In this document: positions 27,438 to 35,819 of the stretch, piece after piece
Position numbering within the stretch: position 1 is the stretch's first letter
Layout of the letters: the number at the start of each line of letters is the position of its first letter
NCBI GenBank assembly: GCA_964405435.1
Contig: CAYOOD010000028.1
Location: 1 to 64,000, forward strand
Direction of reading: 5' to 3'
DNA: 64,000 nucleotides
From: DVEG01 sp964405435
GTDB lineage: Bacteria; Cyanobacteriota; Cyanobacteriia; Cyanobacteriales; Oscillatoriaceae
Made by a program: the position numbers and the translations under genes
The notes under the pieces: model-generated
What the model saw: only the letters and a program-made list of their open reading frames with translations
Told to the model about the DNA's origin: nothing
The model's database searches: none

Positions 27438-27908
27438 CTACGCTGACGGAGCGCTCAGATCGGCAAGAATCTCCCCGGCGTGGGATTCGGGTTTGACTTT
27501 GCGATAGATTTTCTCTATCCTGCCATCGGGGCCAATCACGAAGGTACTGCGGTGAATGCCCGTGTATTCCTTGCCCATGAATTTTTTAAGGCCATAGCTG
27601 CCGTAAGCCGCCGCCACGGCACCGTCGCGATCGCACAGCAACGGGAAAGGCAGTTGGTATTTCCGAGCAAACTTCTCGTGGGACTTGGCATCGTCAGTGC
27701 TGACGCCGAACACCGCCACGTCCCGATTTTGATAGTCCGGGTAGGCGTCCCGAAAGCCGCACGCTTCCTTCGTGCAGCCCGGAGTATTGTCTCGGGGGTA
27801 GAAATAGAGAACCACCCGCCGTCCCCGCAAAGCAGCCAGACTGTGAGTGTTGCCCTCCGCGTCTGGCAGGCTGAAGTCAGGAGCAAGATCGCCGATTGTG
27901 AGATTCAT
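27438..27908 (-). CDS. bcp: Thioredoxin-dependent peroxiredoxin, BCP/PrxQ type
   Basis: A 156-residue peroxiredoxin that reduces peroxides with thioredoxin. YFYPRDNTPGCTKEACGFRD carries the peroxidatic Cys45 and the resolving Cys50, five residues apart, the hallmark of PrxQ. I used MNLTIGDLAPDF at 27908 as start since homologues begin there; the frame continues to 28037 without a better site. The 56-aa basic-protein gene lies divergently upstream. Confidence 0.93.
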   Translation of the reverse strand: MNLTIGDLAPDFSLPDAEGNTHSLAALRGRRVVLYFYPRDNTPGCTKEACGFRDAYPDYQNRDVAVFGVSTDDAKSHEKFARKYQLPFPLLCDRDGAVAAAYGSYGLKKFMGKEYTGIHRSTFVIGPDGRIEKIYRKVKPESHAGEILADLSAPSA

Positions 27909-28116
27909 TTGTGAGATAGAAAAGAAAGCAGCATGGGAGAAATCTTGGGTGTTTGCCCACAAACTGATATCATAGACCCATAGAGATCCGAAGCGCGATC
28001 GCGTCAGTTGCGCGGCCAAAGTCTGGCCAAATGACAAAAAGCTTGCTTCTGGACAACAGCTAGAAAGCGGGGGTTATTTTGGACAAGCCCGTGATTATTT
28101 TATCGAAGAGGTAAAC

Positions 28117-28287
28117 ATGGCAAAACGCCGCAATCCGAAAAAAGAAAAAGCACTGCGCAACCGGGCTTATGCCCGCCAGTTTCGCAAACAAACTAACACA
28201 GGTCGTTTCTCCCGGAGACGCCCCGGTGGTGGATTCGATCGCCGGGAAGAAGAAATGGCAGCAGAATCCCCCGAAGATCGGGAGTGA
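28117..28287 (+). CDS. Conserved 56-residue basic cyanobacterial protein
   Basis: A short frame starting MAKRRNPKKEKALRNRAYAR and ending EEMAAESPEDRE. The N-terminal two thirds are Lys/Arg-rich (likely nucleic-acid binding), with a GGG hinge, and the tail is acidic. GAGG lies 8 bases before the ATG. From memory, similarly short KRR-N-KKEKA proteins are widespread hypothetical proteins in cyanobacteria. The function is unknown. A larger opposite-strand frame over the same bases lacks any family signal. Confidence 0.72.
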   Translation: MAKRRNPKKEKALRNRAYARQFRKQTNTGRFSRRRPGGGFDRREEEMAAESPEDRE

Positions 28288-28439
28288 TGTTCTCCGGGCG
28301 CAATCCCGGCATCTTGCTGCCATCACGGAATTCCCCCACAACCAGGTGAGCTGAAGGGGGGAGCAAAACAGGGCGCTATATCGAGGCGATGTATCGATGA
28401 GAATCAGCTACAGGCGATCGCTCCCTGTTTTCCCGCAGC

Positions 28440-28472
28440 GTGCCGGTGACATTCAGCCGGCACCCAGTTTTA
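28440..28472 (+). terminator. Putative hairpin terminator
   Basis: GTGCCGG (28440-28446) and CCGGCAC (28457-28463) form a 7-bp stem with a short TTTT stretch a few bases on. A second inverted pair, AAAACAGGG/CCCTGTTTT (28365-28373 and 28423-28431), lies just upstream. It would end the 56-aa gene transcript. The T-run is weak. Confidence 0.4.
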
Positions 28473-28643
28473 AATTGAGAATTAAAAGATTTAAACTTTT
28501 TGAAAGATTCGAGCCAGAAAAAACTGGTTAAATAGAAAATCATCCCTGCCCGATTTCGAGCGATCGGGCAAACACAAAAAGAGCCGTGCAGTCGTGCGAA
28601 TCCAGCACGAGTGATTTTAGATATTCAAACTTGCCCGCCCTCC

Positions 28644-30353
28644 ATGTCAAACCTCTATTCCTTTAAATTCCAGCCCTCCCCAGCCTTGCAAGCGCTGCAA
28701 AATTTGCAAGCAGACTCCCTGGAATACTACGAAGCCCGACTCGCACTCTTTAATTTATCAGTGCTAGCCGATTACGATCAATTAGTTTGCTTGCCAACCC
28801 TCAGCCACATCGATAAATATTGGTATCAAATCGAAACCGCCAAAAAAGTTATCAAACAATTTGGCGGGCGGGCATTACTCGCCGATGAAGTGGGATTGGG
28901 GAAAACCATAGAAGCGGCAATGATTTGCAAAGAATACTTAGTCAGAGGGATGATAAAATCTTTACTGGTTATCGCCCCAGCCTCTCTCGTCTCCCAGTGG
29001 CAGCTAGAACTTTCCGACAAATTCGGCATCGCCACCGTCACCACCGACGAAAGGCAAGGAAACCCAGAAGAATTTTGGCAAGCCAACGATCGCATTATCG
29101 CTTCCATCAATACAGCCAAGCACAAAGCCCATTGGGAGTATGTGACGGCGCGGGAATGGGATATGGTAGTCGTAGACGAAGCGCACCACTTAAAAAACCG
29201 CACCACCCTAAACTGGAAACTCGTCGATGCCATAAAAAAGCGATTTATTTTAATGCTGACAGCAACGCCCGTGCAAAATTCCCTAGTAGAATTATTTAAT
29301 TTACTAACACTTTTAAAACCCGGACTTCTGAAAACAGAAGCCCTCTTTAAAAAAGAATATGTCGATTCCAAAAACGGGCGAATTCCCAAAAACCCCGAAA
29401 AATTGCGGCAGCTCATGCGGGAAGTCATGGTACGCAACACCCGCAGTTTAGTAGACGTGAAACTGCCCAAACGATTTGCCTCCACCATCACCGTGCAGCC
29501 TTCCCCTGCCGAGCAGGAATTGTACGAAGCAATTAATGCTTACCTGCGCCAGCACCAGGAAGAAAAAGGCATGGATAGATTGACGCGCAACAACCTTTTG
29601 ATGCGGGCGGGCAGCAGCCCGAAAGCCCTCGCCGAATCGCTGAAAACCCTGGAGAAAAGGTTTGAACACGACGAACTCAAATTTTTACTGAAGCGAACCT
29701 CAAGTATCAAAAAATTTGAGAAAGCAAAACAGTTGGTAGAGCTGTTGAAGAAATCCAGCCAGAAAACTTTGGTGTTTGCCAATCATCGGGAAACTATGTT
29801 ATACTTGGCGTCGTGTTTTGCCGAGGCAGGGATAGCCTTTGCGGAATTCAGGGGCGACATGTCGCTGAAAGAAAAAGACGAAGCGATCGCATCTTTTCGC
29901 GATACCGTACCCGTGCTGCTTGCCTCCGAAACCGGCGGTGAAGGGCGGAACATTCAATTTGCTAATGCCATTGTCAACTACGATTTGCCCTGGAACCCGA
30001 TGAAAATCGAACAGAGAATCGGGCGGATTCACCGCATCGGGCAGACGCAAGATGTCTTCGTGTTTAACTTTTGCATCCAAGGCAGCATAGAAGAATACAT
30101 CCTGGGAATCTTGCACGACAAAATTAATATGTTTGAATTAGTTGTCGGCGAAATCGAAACCATCTTAGGAAATGTAGAGGATGAGTTCGATTTCAGCGAA
30201 GTCGTGATGGATATTTGGCTGAAAAACCAATCAAAGCCCGAATTGGATGCTGCTTTTGCCAATCTGGCAGAAGATTTGTTGAAAGCGAAAGAAAAATATC
30301 GCGAAACTAGCGAATTAGACGAAAAAATCTTCGGCGAAGATTTTGAGGCGTAA
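28644..30353 (+). CDS. SNF2/RapA-like helicase (first gene of a two-gene unit)
   Basis: A 569-residue superfamily 2 ATPase of the SNF2 group: motif I DEVGLGKT (81-88), motif Ia VIAPASLVSQW, motif II DEAH (178-181), motif III LTATP, then the C-terminal helicase lobe with FANHRETM, SETGGEGRN and QRIGRIHRIGQ (motif VI). The last 110 residues are acidic and helical. There is no target-recognition domain, so a partner is likely; the gene 78 bp downstream is the natural candidate. Starts: GTG at 28611 or ATG at 28644; neither has a strong ribosome-binding site. It could act in transcription recycling (RapA-like) or defence. Confidence 0.88.
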   Translation: MSNLYSFKFQPSPALQALQNLQADSLEYYEARLALFNLSVLADYDQLVCLPTLSHIDKYWYQIETAKKVIKQFGGRALLADEVGLGKTIEAAMICKEYLVRGMIKSLLVIAPASLVSQWQLELSDKFGIATVTTDERQGNPEEFWQANDRIIASINTAKHKAHWEYVTAREWDMVVVDEAHHLKNRTTLNWKLVDAIKKRFILMLTATPVQNSLVELFNLLTLLKPGLLKTEALFKKEYVDSKNGRIPKNPEKLRQLMREVMVRNTRSLVDVKLPKRFASTITVQPSPAEQELYEAINAYLRQHQEEKGMDRLTRNNLLMRAGSSPKALAESLKTLEKRFEHDELKFLLKRTSSIKKFEKAKQLVELLKKSSQKTLVFANHRETMLYLASCFAEAGIAFAEFRGDMSLKEKDEAIASFRDTVPVLLASETGGEGRNIQFANAIVNYDLPWNPMKIEQRIGRIHRIGQTQDVFVFNFCIQGSIEEYILGILHDKINMFELVVGEIETILGNVEDEFDFSEVVMDIWLKNQSKPELDAAFANLAEDLLKAKEKYRETSELDEKIFGEDFEA

Positions 30354-30431
30354 TCGAACAGTAGCGGGCGGGGCGGGCACTTTCCACTCCGCGCCCCTAC
30401 AGGCAAAAGATTTTCAAGTGAGGCAGAAAGC

Positions 30432-31472
30432 ATGACAGACGATCCCATTTTAAAAACTATCGAAAAAATCGTCTATCTTCACGATGGCGTTGCAGAATCA
30501 AATCAGCCGAATACACTCAACGTGCTGCTTTCGGAAAACGTGGCAAAATCCCTAGAGGTAGAGGAAGAAGTCACCTTTACAACAACCGCAGAGGTGCGAG
30601 ACGGTTATTTTGTTTCTTATAATTCCGACATTTTAAAAAAATTCGAGACGCTGTTGGGGCAAAAAGGCTGTGTCGCGACTTTGGGCATAAAATATGACGG
30701 ATATTTAAAAACAACCGGATTTGAAAAACAGATTGCCGACGCCCTCACGCCCTTAAATGGATTGCTGCGGGTGAAGGAAGCGAAAATCGAGACAACGCAA
30801 TACCTGCTCTGCAATATTGCCTATGAAGCAAACGCCGATGAAAATCGGCTGGGGATGGTTTCGTTTTTTGTTAATGAATTGACGGGAGTTGCGCCGGTTG
30901 ATATTGGGGATGCTCTGTTGTGGGAAGCAGACAGAATTGAGATGGCTGAGGGAATGACTCAAGCGGCGGTTGCTTTTGAGAACTTGTCGCAAGCGATCGC
31001 AAAAACTGCCGAGAGCTTTGTAGAAAAAGATATTGAAAAATGGCGAACCAGCTTAAATCGCAAACAGCAGCGGGATGAAGAAAGATTGAAAACCTATTAC
31101 GGAGCAATCGTGCAAGAAATTCGTGCTAAAATAAAGAAAAAACACCTAGCAGGAGAAGAGGAAGAAAAAGAACTCAGCCGGATTGCAGCAACAGAGCGGG
31201 AGTTAGAGCGGAAATTGGCAGATATTCGCGATCGCTACGCCCTCACAGTAGAAGCACAGTTGCACAGCGCTCTTGCGATTCAGATGCCAACCGTACACAT
31301 AGAGTGCGAATTAGTGCGGAAAAAACACCGCCGAATTGTCACAGCAGTTTGGAATCCTTTTTCCAAACAGGTTGAACCCTTGCGCTGCGAAAAATCAGAC
31401 ATGCCAGTCTATTCATTTTACCTCTCAGACAACGAAGCGCAAATAATATCGCCGGAGTGGTGGAAAGGTTAA
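30432..31472 (+). CDS. Unrecognised coiled-coil partner of the SNF2 helicase
   Basis: A 346-residue protein I do not recognise. The N-terminal half looks globular (alternating strands and helices up to about 165). Residues about 185-270 are a long charged helix (KWRTSLNRKQQRDEERL, EEEEKELSRIAATERELERKL) predicted to be a coiled coil. The last 75 residues (ALAIQMPTVHIECELVRKK, VWNPFSKQVEPLRCEKSD) look like a small beta domain with two Cys. It follows the helicase by 78 bp in the same direction, so the two are probably cotranscribed and may form a complex. A TGTAGGGGC-type repeat end lies in the gap. Confidence 0.75.
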   Translation: MTDDPILKTIEKIVYLHDGVAESNQPNTLNVLLSENVAKSLEVEEEVTFTTTAEVRDGYFVSYNSDILKKFETLLGQKGCVATLGIKYDGYLKTTGFEKQIADALTPLNGLLRVKEAKIETTQYLLCNIAYEANADENRLGMVSFFVNELTGVAPVDIGDALLWEADRIEMAEGMTQAAVAFENLSQAIAKTAESFVEKDIEKWRTSLNRKQQRDEERLKTYYGAIVQEIRAKIKKKHLAGEEEEKELSRIAATERELERKLADIRDRYALTVEAQLHSALAIQMPTVHIECELVRKKHRRIVTAVWNPFSKQVEPLRCEKSDMPVYSFYLSDNEAQIISPEWWKG

Positions 31473-31489
31473 GATAGTAAAAAGTTCTA

Positions 31490-31597
31490 TAGCATTTCTA
31501 TTTGAGTCGTGAAACCTCAGAAACACCATTTCTTGAAGAAACTGGGTTTCTAGCCGTCACAGAGACGCGATTCATAGCGTTTCATTCCCGCCAATTT
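31490..31597. mobile_element. MITE-like element with AGAAAC core
   Basis: It begins TATAGCATTTCTA, has a degenerate AGAAACACC/CTGGGTTTCT hairpin at about 31517-31551, and continues TAGCCGTCACAGAGA. About 75 bp of it match the element at 51159-51240 in the opposite orientation (shared TAGCCGTCACAG and TCAGAAAC). It is non-coding. Confidence 0.65.
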
Positions 31598-31631
31598 TTG
31601 CTATCATCATAGAAAACCTCCTGCTTGATTT

Positions 31632-32063
31632 CTATGCCTCTTCTGGCGCTATCAAAGCCATTGCCTGCTTGAGAATTTCTTCTCGGCTAACTAGATTCTC
31701 CAATTCTTCTGGCTCGTGACGCCCCTCGTCTACCTCCAGGGAAGCCTCGTCAAGAGCATTGAGATAGGCTTCTTCGAGAGTTTCAAACAACTCTTCAGGC
31801 GTGAGATAAGAACCTCCTGCTTTGCGGCGTTTATTTTCCCTGCGAATTTCTCGAACTGAATTGCGAATCGAGACATCCCAGGAACGACTGGTGCGATTTT
31901 CGGCTCGTTGCTTGATGAGATGCAACAAAAGAATAACAGCATAGCTGCGAATCGTTTTAATTATATCTTGTTTGCTCATTTCTTCCAGCGCTTCAACGAT
32001 AAACAATGCCCCTTTGACATCCCCTTTGAGGAGTAAATCTTTGAGTTCGAGTAATTCTTCCAT
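31632..32063 (-). CDS. DUF29 family protein
   Basis: A 143-residue, helix-rich protein with the cyanobacterial DUF29 pattern MEELLELKDLLLKGDVKGAL, IIKTIRSYAVILLLHLIKQ, RSWDVSIRNSVREI, EELFETLEEAYLNALDEAS. The function is unknown; these genes are abundant, multicopy and often beside toxin-antitoxin or nuclease genes. The reading frame is intact. A second, truncated member lies at 61384. Confidence 0.85.
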   Translation of the reverse strand: MEELLELKDLLLKGDVKGALFIVEALEEMSKQDIIKTIRSYAVILLLHLIKQRAENRTSRSWDVSIRNSVREIRRENKRRKAGGSYLTPEELFETLEEAYLNALDEASLEVDEGRHEPEELENLVSREEILKQAMALIAPEEA

Positions 32064-32205
32064 GAGAAATACCTCAATATCGATCTATGTTTATTATAAT
32101 TGAAGTCGCCGCGATTCAGTGCTGGGAGACAGAAGCGCGAGGAAAAAGCGATCGCATTCTTTGCAATAATGGCAAGATGGGTAATAGCGTTTTGGAAATC
32201 GTGCA

Positions 32206-33390
32206 ATGACAGATACACCCAATCAACCCAGAGAATACGATGCCGTGCTGGGCGGTACAGCCCCAGCTCTGACAGGTGCTTTGGTGTTGGGAGGTATAGA
32301 AGGCGTCAAGCGGCGTTTGGCGAGTCGCGCCGTCGAGGAACGAATAGCAGCGCTAAAAGACGCCCTCAAATATGGGGCAACTGGTTTAGATTTAGTCATT
32401 CAAGCGCTGCAAGACAAATCAGATGCGGTGCAGCGAACTGCTTTCGCGCTTCTCCGGGAAAGAAAAGAGCCGAAAGTCAAGCAAGCTTTGCAAAAATTCG
32501 AGTTTTATCGATTTTTTGAATGCCTGCGTGCGGTTAAAGCTGGTTCAAATATTGCGATTAGTCACGGGGGAGAAGCGATCGCATATTTGCGCGGCAAGAC
32601 GATTCGCGTCGAGAACCTGCACTCCGGGGAATTGCTTTACTCGATTCCGAAATATCCCAGAGCGCAGGAATCTTTTGCCCTCAGTGCCGATGGAGAAATC
32701 CTGGTTAGGAGTCTCAACGGAGTGAGAAAGCTGGTGGAGGTTTGGTATCAGGGAGAGCTGCAACACAGCCTTTACGGGCACGAAGATAGAATCAGCGCGA
32801 TCGCATTGAGTCCCGATGGAGAAACCCTGGCAACCGGCAGTCAGGATAAAACTATCAAATTGTGGAATGTGGAGACGGGAAAACTAATTTGTACCTTTGG
32901 GAATTACCTGACGTGGGGAGCCCATACAGAAGGAATTTGGAGTCTGACTTTCAGCCGCGACGGAGAGATATTGGCAAGTAGCAGCCATGACGGTACAATA
33001 AAAGTGTGGAACCTCCGCACGCGCGATCGCCCGCGCACGCTGAAAGGGTACTCAACTCACCTCGCGATCGCGCCGGATGGAGAAGCGATCGCCTCTACAA
33101 CCTGGGATAGAAAAATACTCCTCTGGAATGCCAGCACCGGGGAATTAACGCGCTGTCTTGAGGGAGAATTAGGCTGCATCACTTGCCTTGCTTTCAGCCC
33201 AACTCATCCAATTTTAGCGAGTGGCAGCAGCGACAGCTCGATTCACCTTTGGAATCTGGAGACGGGGGAAATCATCGCCGCGCTACAGAAACATGAAAAC
33301 GCGGTAAATAGTCTGGCGTTTAGCTGGCACGGAGAAAGTTTAATCAGCGGCAGTGAAGATAATACAGTTAAAATGTGGGGAGTAGCGTAA
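32206..33390 (+). CDS. WD40-repeat protein with N-terminal helical repeat
   Basis: A 394-residue protein. Residues about 30-100 are helical with a HEAT-like segment (AALKDALKYGATGLDLVIQAL, DKSDAVQRTAFALLRER). From about 110 on there are six or seven WD40 blades ending in TIKLWN, TIKVWN, KILLWN, SIHLWN and TVKMWG, predicted to close a propeller. Such proteins are scaffolds for other proteins; the partner is not evident. Cyanobacteria have many. It is convergent with the DUF5615/DUF433 pair. Confidence 0.88.
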   Translation: MTDTPNQPREYDAVLGGTAPALTGALVLGGIEGVKRRLASRAVEERIAALKDALKYGATGLDLVIQALQDKSDAVQRTAFALLRERKEPKVKQALQKFEFYRFFECLRAVKAGSNIAISHGGEAIAYLRGKTIRVENLHSGELLYSIPKYPRAQESFALSADGEILVRSLNGVRKLVEVWYQGELQHSLYGHEDRISAIALSPDGETLATGSQDKTIKLWNVETGKLICTFGNYLTWGAHTEGIWSLTFSRDGEILASSSHDGTIKVWNLRTRDRPRTLKGYSTHLAIAPDGEAIASTTWDRKILLWNASTGELTRCLEGELGCITCLAFSPTHPILASGSSDSSIHLWNLETGEIIAALQKHENAVNSLAFSWHGESLISGSEDNTVKMWGVA

Positions 33391-33410
33391 GGGGCTGGGG
33401 TAATTAGGGA

Positions 33411-33441
33411 GCGATCGCTGTTTTGAAGGGGAGAGGTGAGG
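33411..33441. repeat. 31-bp direct repeat, left copy, flanking a toxin-antitoxin module
   Basis: GCGATCGCTG then TTTTGAAGGGGAGAGGTGAGG. It matches 34172-34202 at 30 of 31 positions in the same orientation. The two copies bracket the DUF433/DUF5615 gene pair exactly. Confidence 0.85.
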
Positions 33442-33468
33442 AGCGATCGCCCGCCCGTGACTTGGCAA

Positions 33469-33816
33469 TTACAAAGGCAAGTATTGAACCCGACGTGCTA
33501 AGTCTTCAGGATTTGAGACTTTAGCAATGATTTCCAAGTCCCGCACGCAATCGCCAACCGAAACGCGCAGTTTATGAGCGTAGATAACGCCTGGAAAATT
33601 CGCACCTTCAACCTGACGGCGGTTTGCTTCAGCCAAAAAATCCTCATCTTGTGAAAACAAGATTCGCTGTAGTTCCGTTGCACGGTCAAGTATGATGGGA
33701 TCGGGGGAGCCGCTAAATCCATCTTCTTGAACTGTCAGGACATCTACACCTCGCTGGCGTAACCCAGATGTAATTCCTCGATGTACATTCTCATCCATAT
33801 AGAGGGCTAGCGTCAT
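33469..33816 (-). CDS. DUF5615 PIN-like toxin
   Basis: A 115-residue protein of the DUF5615 (Mut7-C/PIN-like) type, with YMDENVHRGI (first acidic site), GVDVLTVQEDG and LFSQDEDFL (later acidic residues). It is probably a Mg2+-dependent ribonuclease toxin. It is the second gene of the pair: its ATG overlaps the DUF433 stop by 4 bp, implying translational coupling. All predicted acidic residues are present, so it may be active. Confidence 0.85.
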   Translation of the reverse strand: MTLALYMDENVHRGITSGLRQRGVDVLTVQEDGFSGSPDPIILDRATELQRILFSQDEDFLAEANRRQVEGANFPGVIYAHKLRVSVGDCVRDLEIIAKVSNPEDLARRVQYLPL

Positions 33817-34133
33817 TTGATTATCCCCTCGGCTCGAAGTCTTTTAGCCAGGGGAGATTCTCCAGCTTCTAGTCGTAACCGTTCTGCATACTCGAATCGC
33901 CGTTGCATATCGGCATCAATTTCCTCTTTATGCTCCCAGTAATAAGCCAAGGCAGAATGAATCTGGCTCATGCTCAGGTGAGGATACTGATAGTGCAGTT
34001 CTTCGGGACTCCAACCGTAAGCGTGTACGGACGTGATTAATTCCACCACTTTCATTGTAGTTCCAGCAATGACAGGTCTATTGTGTTCGTCGATGAGTAT
34101 GTGTTTGTACTCGGTTGTGGTTGCGTTGCTCAT
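33813..34133 (-). CDS. DUF433 antitoxin
   Basis: A 106-residue protein. HILIDEHNRPVIAGTTMKV starts the DUF433 winged-helix-like domain, and YGWSPEELHYQYPHLSMSQIHSAL is its signature. These proteins neutralise and autoregulate DUF5615-type toxins. The second ATG (34133) is chosen because AGG lies at the right distance from it; the first (34139) is too close. The C-terminus (ERLRLEAGESPLAKRL) is charged and probably contacts the toxin. Confidence 0.85.
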   Translation of the reverse strand: MSNATTTEYKHILIDEHNRPVIAGTTMKVVELITSVHAYGWSPEELHYQYPHLSMSQIHSALAYYWEHKEEIDADMQRRFEYAERLRLEAGESPLAKRLRAEGIIK

Positions 34134-34171
34134 ATTCATTACCTTTTGGATGGAGTCTATATATATTATAA

Positions 34172-34202
34172 GCGATCGCTTTTTTGAAGGGGAGAGGTGA
34201 GG
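34172..34202. repeat. 31-bp direct repeat, right copy, flanking a toxin-antitoxin module
   Basis: GCGATCGCTT then TTTTGAAGGGGAGAGGTGAGG; partner of 33411-33441, 761 bp away, with one mismatch. Confidence 0.85.
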
Positions 34203-34247
34203 CTCGTTTCCCGGAAGCCGTGGTGCGATCGCTCCTTTTAGAAGAAA

Positions 34248-34739
34248 CTACATATCGATGCGATCGGTCAAGTCTTCATCTTCTTTTGGAAGTTCTGAAC
34301 CTGCTTCGTCTGCTAGTTGCAGCAAGTCTATCTCAATGGTTATTTTATTTTTCTTAATACTGATATTGGCTATCTTTCCTACAATGTCAACAGGGATGCA
34401 GTTACCTGCTTGTTCTTGAGGAGAAGATTCTGTTTTATATCCTTCATTCTGAAGCCATTCACAGATGTTTCGCCAGTTTTCCATCTTTTCATTGCTTTTA
34501 CCGACAAGGTTCTTAACATACTGATACACAGTGTTACAACATTCCACCTCAACACCCTTGACGCTCTTGCCAAGCCTTTCGGCGATTTCAGCGGGGCTGT
34601 ACCCGCAAAGCAACCCCCGCAGGTGCAGCTTCTCCACGGGCGTGAGGCGCTTGCCCTTGGCAGAAGCTAGGTCTGCATAAAGCGTTTCTAAGTCCCACTC
34701 GCGAGCCGCCCGGGCAAAGCGATCGTCTATAGTGGCCAT
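34248..34739 (-). CDS. Helix-turn-helix protein, cyanobacterial type
   Basis: A 163-residue protein. Residues about 28-80 (LTPVEKLHLRGLLCGYSPAE, IAERLGKSVKGVEVECCN) form a LuxR/sigma-4-like helix-turn-helix. In cyanobacteria this module often sits at the N-terminus of NTPase or effector proteins. Here the C-terminal 70 residues are a small domain of alternating strands (IVGKIANISIKKNKITIEID) ending in an acidic tail. Probably a regulator. It is divergent, across 293 bp, from the unrecognised four-gene cluster and could regulate it. No operator is evident. Confidence 0.72.
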   Translation of the reverse strand: MATIDDRFARAAREWDLETLYADLASAKGKRLTPVEKLHLRGLLCGYSPAEIAERLGKSVKGVEVECCNTVYQYVKNLVGKSNEKMENWRNICEWLQNEGYKTESSPQEQAGNCIPVDIVGKIANISIKKNKITIEIDLLQLADEAGSELPKEDEDLTDRIDM

Positions 34740-35032
34740 AGCGCGGATTCTCCCTGAGAAAGTTACCTAGTCTAATCCTAGCGTAACTGCCTAATGCTAA
34801 CTAAAGTTTATTTTTGAGTTTTGCCTTGCCGACGAGCTGGTGGTTAGTTTATACTAGGCTCATGTTAAGCAGTAGGGTGCAGGCACACATCGCTACAAGC
34901 GCAGCAGAGGCGGTAAAGCCGGATAATAGTAGCATTTGATACACAAGTGAGGCGATCGGCACATCCCTAGCCTAGTATTAATCAGAAGTTAACATGACCA
35001 GTTAGCTATGAAGTAAGGGTTGGACAAGACCA

Positions 35033-35473
35033 ATGGCAGAAAGTCCCAGCGAACTAAAAGCGCGGATAAGGCAAGATTTGAATGCCTGTCAAGCGCAGCT
35101 TAAAGAGAAATTAGACCAACTTTTGGAGCGAGGTCTAATTTCCCGTACAGAGATCGAGCAAATTGTCATAGAAGCCAAAGTTACAGGTCAAGAAGTTGTA
35201 AATGCCTTAAATGCGCCCGCGAGTCAAGTAGAAGAGGTAACGGAAATCTACGTTTATAGCTTGTTTGAACGCTACAAAGAATCAGTTCAGCAGAAAATAG
35301 TGGCGATTGAGAGCAAAAGCTTAAATAAGCCAACGTCACAAAGGGAAGATAGTGAAAACAAAAAAGAACCCAAATCCGAAAAAGGAATTATTAGTGATTT
35401 GTTTGGATGGTTTAAATCTTTCTCGAAACCAGCCAAAAATGCAGGCAAACCACATCGGGATGTAAAAGAATAA
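35033..35473 (+). CDS. Unrecognised soluble protein, first gene of a four-gene cluster
   Basis: A 146-residue hydrophilic protein: helical N-terminus (PSELKARIRQDLNACQAQLK, EKLDQLLERGLISRTEIEQI) and a Lys/Glu/Ser-rich, probably disordered C-terminus (NKKEPKSEK) with one amphipathic segment (IISDLFGWFKSF) that could touch a membrane. It is followed after 1 bp by a membrane protein, so the two are translationally linked. No family is recognised. Confidence 0.65.
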   Translation: MAESPSELKARIRQDLNACQAQLKEKLDQLLERGLISRTEIEQIVIEAKVTGQEVVNALNAPASQVEEVTEIYVYSLFERYKESVQQKIVAIESKSLNKPTSQREDSENKKEPKSEKGIISDLFGWFKSFSKPAKNAGKPHRDVKE

Positions 35474-35474
35474 G

Positions 35475-35795
35475 ATGGTAGACTTTTGTCTGGCCTTTTT
35501 GTGCATTATCGTCTTGGTAGGGCCAATCATAACACTAATGCGCTTTCTAGCCGATTATATCAGCGAAAATATGGATGACTGGCCATTTTTACCCTGGCTC
35601 TTTGTGAAACCCTCCACGGGGTTAATAAAAGGAAAATTTGGTTATGCTAGTCCCGAAGAACTCAGACATGCCGTTCGAGTAACCGTCGTCATGGCGGGGT
35701 TGATAACAGCTCTTTTGCTGCCTCGCTTATTATTACCCGTCATTATCTGGGTAATAGCAATTTCTTTTTTAGTAAGTTTTGTGGACTCAAACTGA
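35475..35795 (+). CDS. Unrecognised small membrane protein
   Basis: A 106-residue protein with an N-terminal helix (FCLAFLCIIVLVGPIITLM), a central soluble part with tryptophans (DDWPFLPWLFVK) and a C-terminal pair of hydrophobic segments (VVMAGLITALLLPRLLLPVIIWVIAISFLVSF). It starts one base after the stop of the preceding gene. No recognised family. The link suggests the upstream soluble protein is its partner. Confidence 0.65.
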   Translation: MVDFCLAFLCIIVLVGPIITLMRFLADYISENMDDWPFLPWLFVKPSTGLIKGKFGYASPEELRHAVRVTVVMAGLITALLLPRLLLPVIIWVIAISFLVSFVDSN

Positions 35796-35819
35796 AAATC
35801 GTTGAAGAGGCTAAACGCT

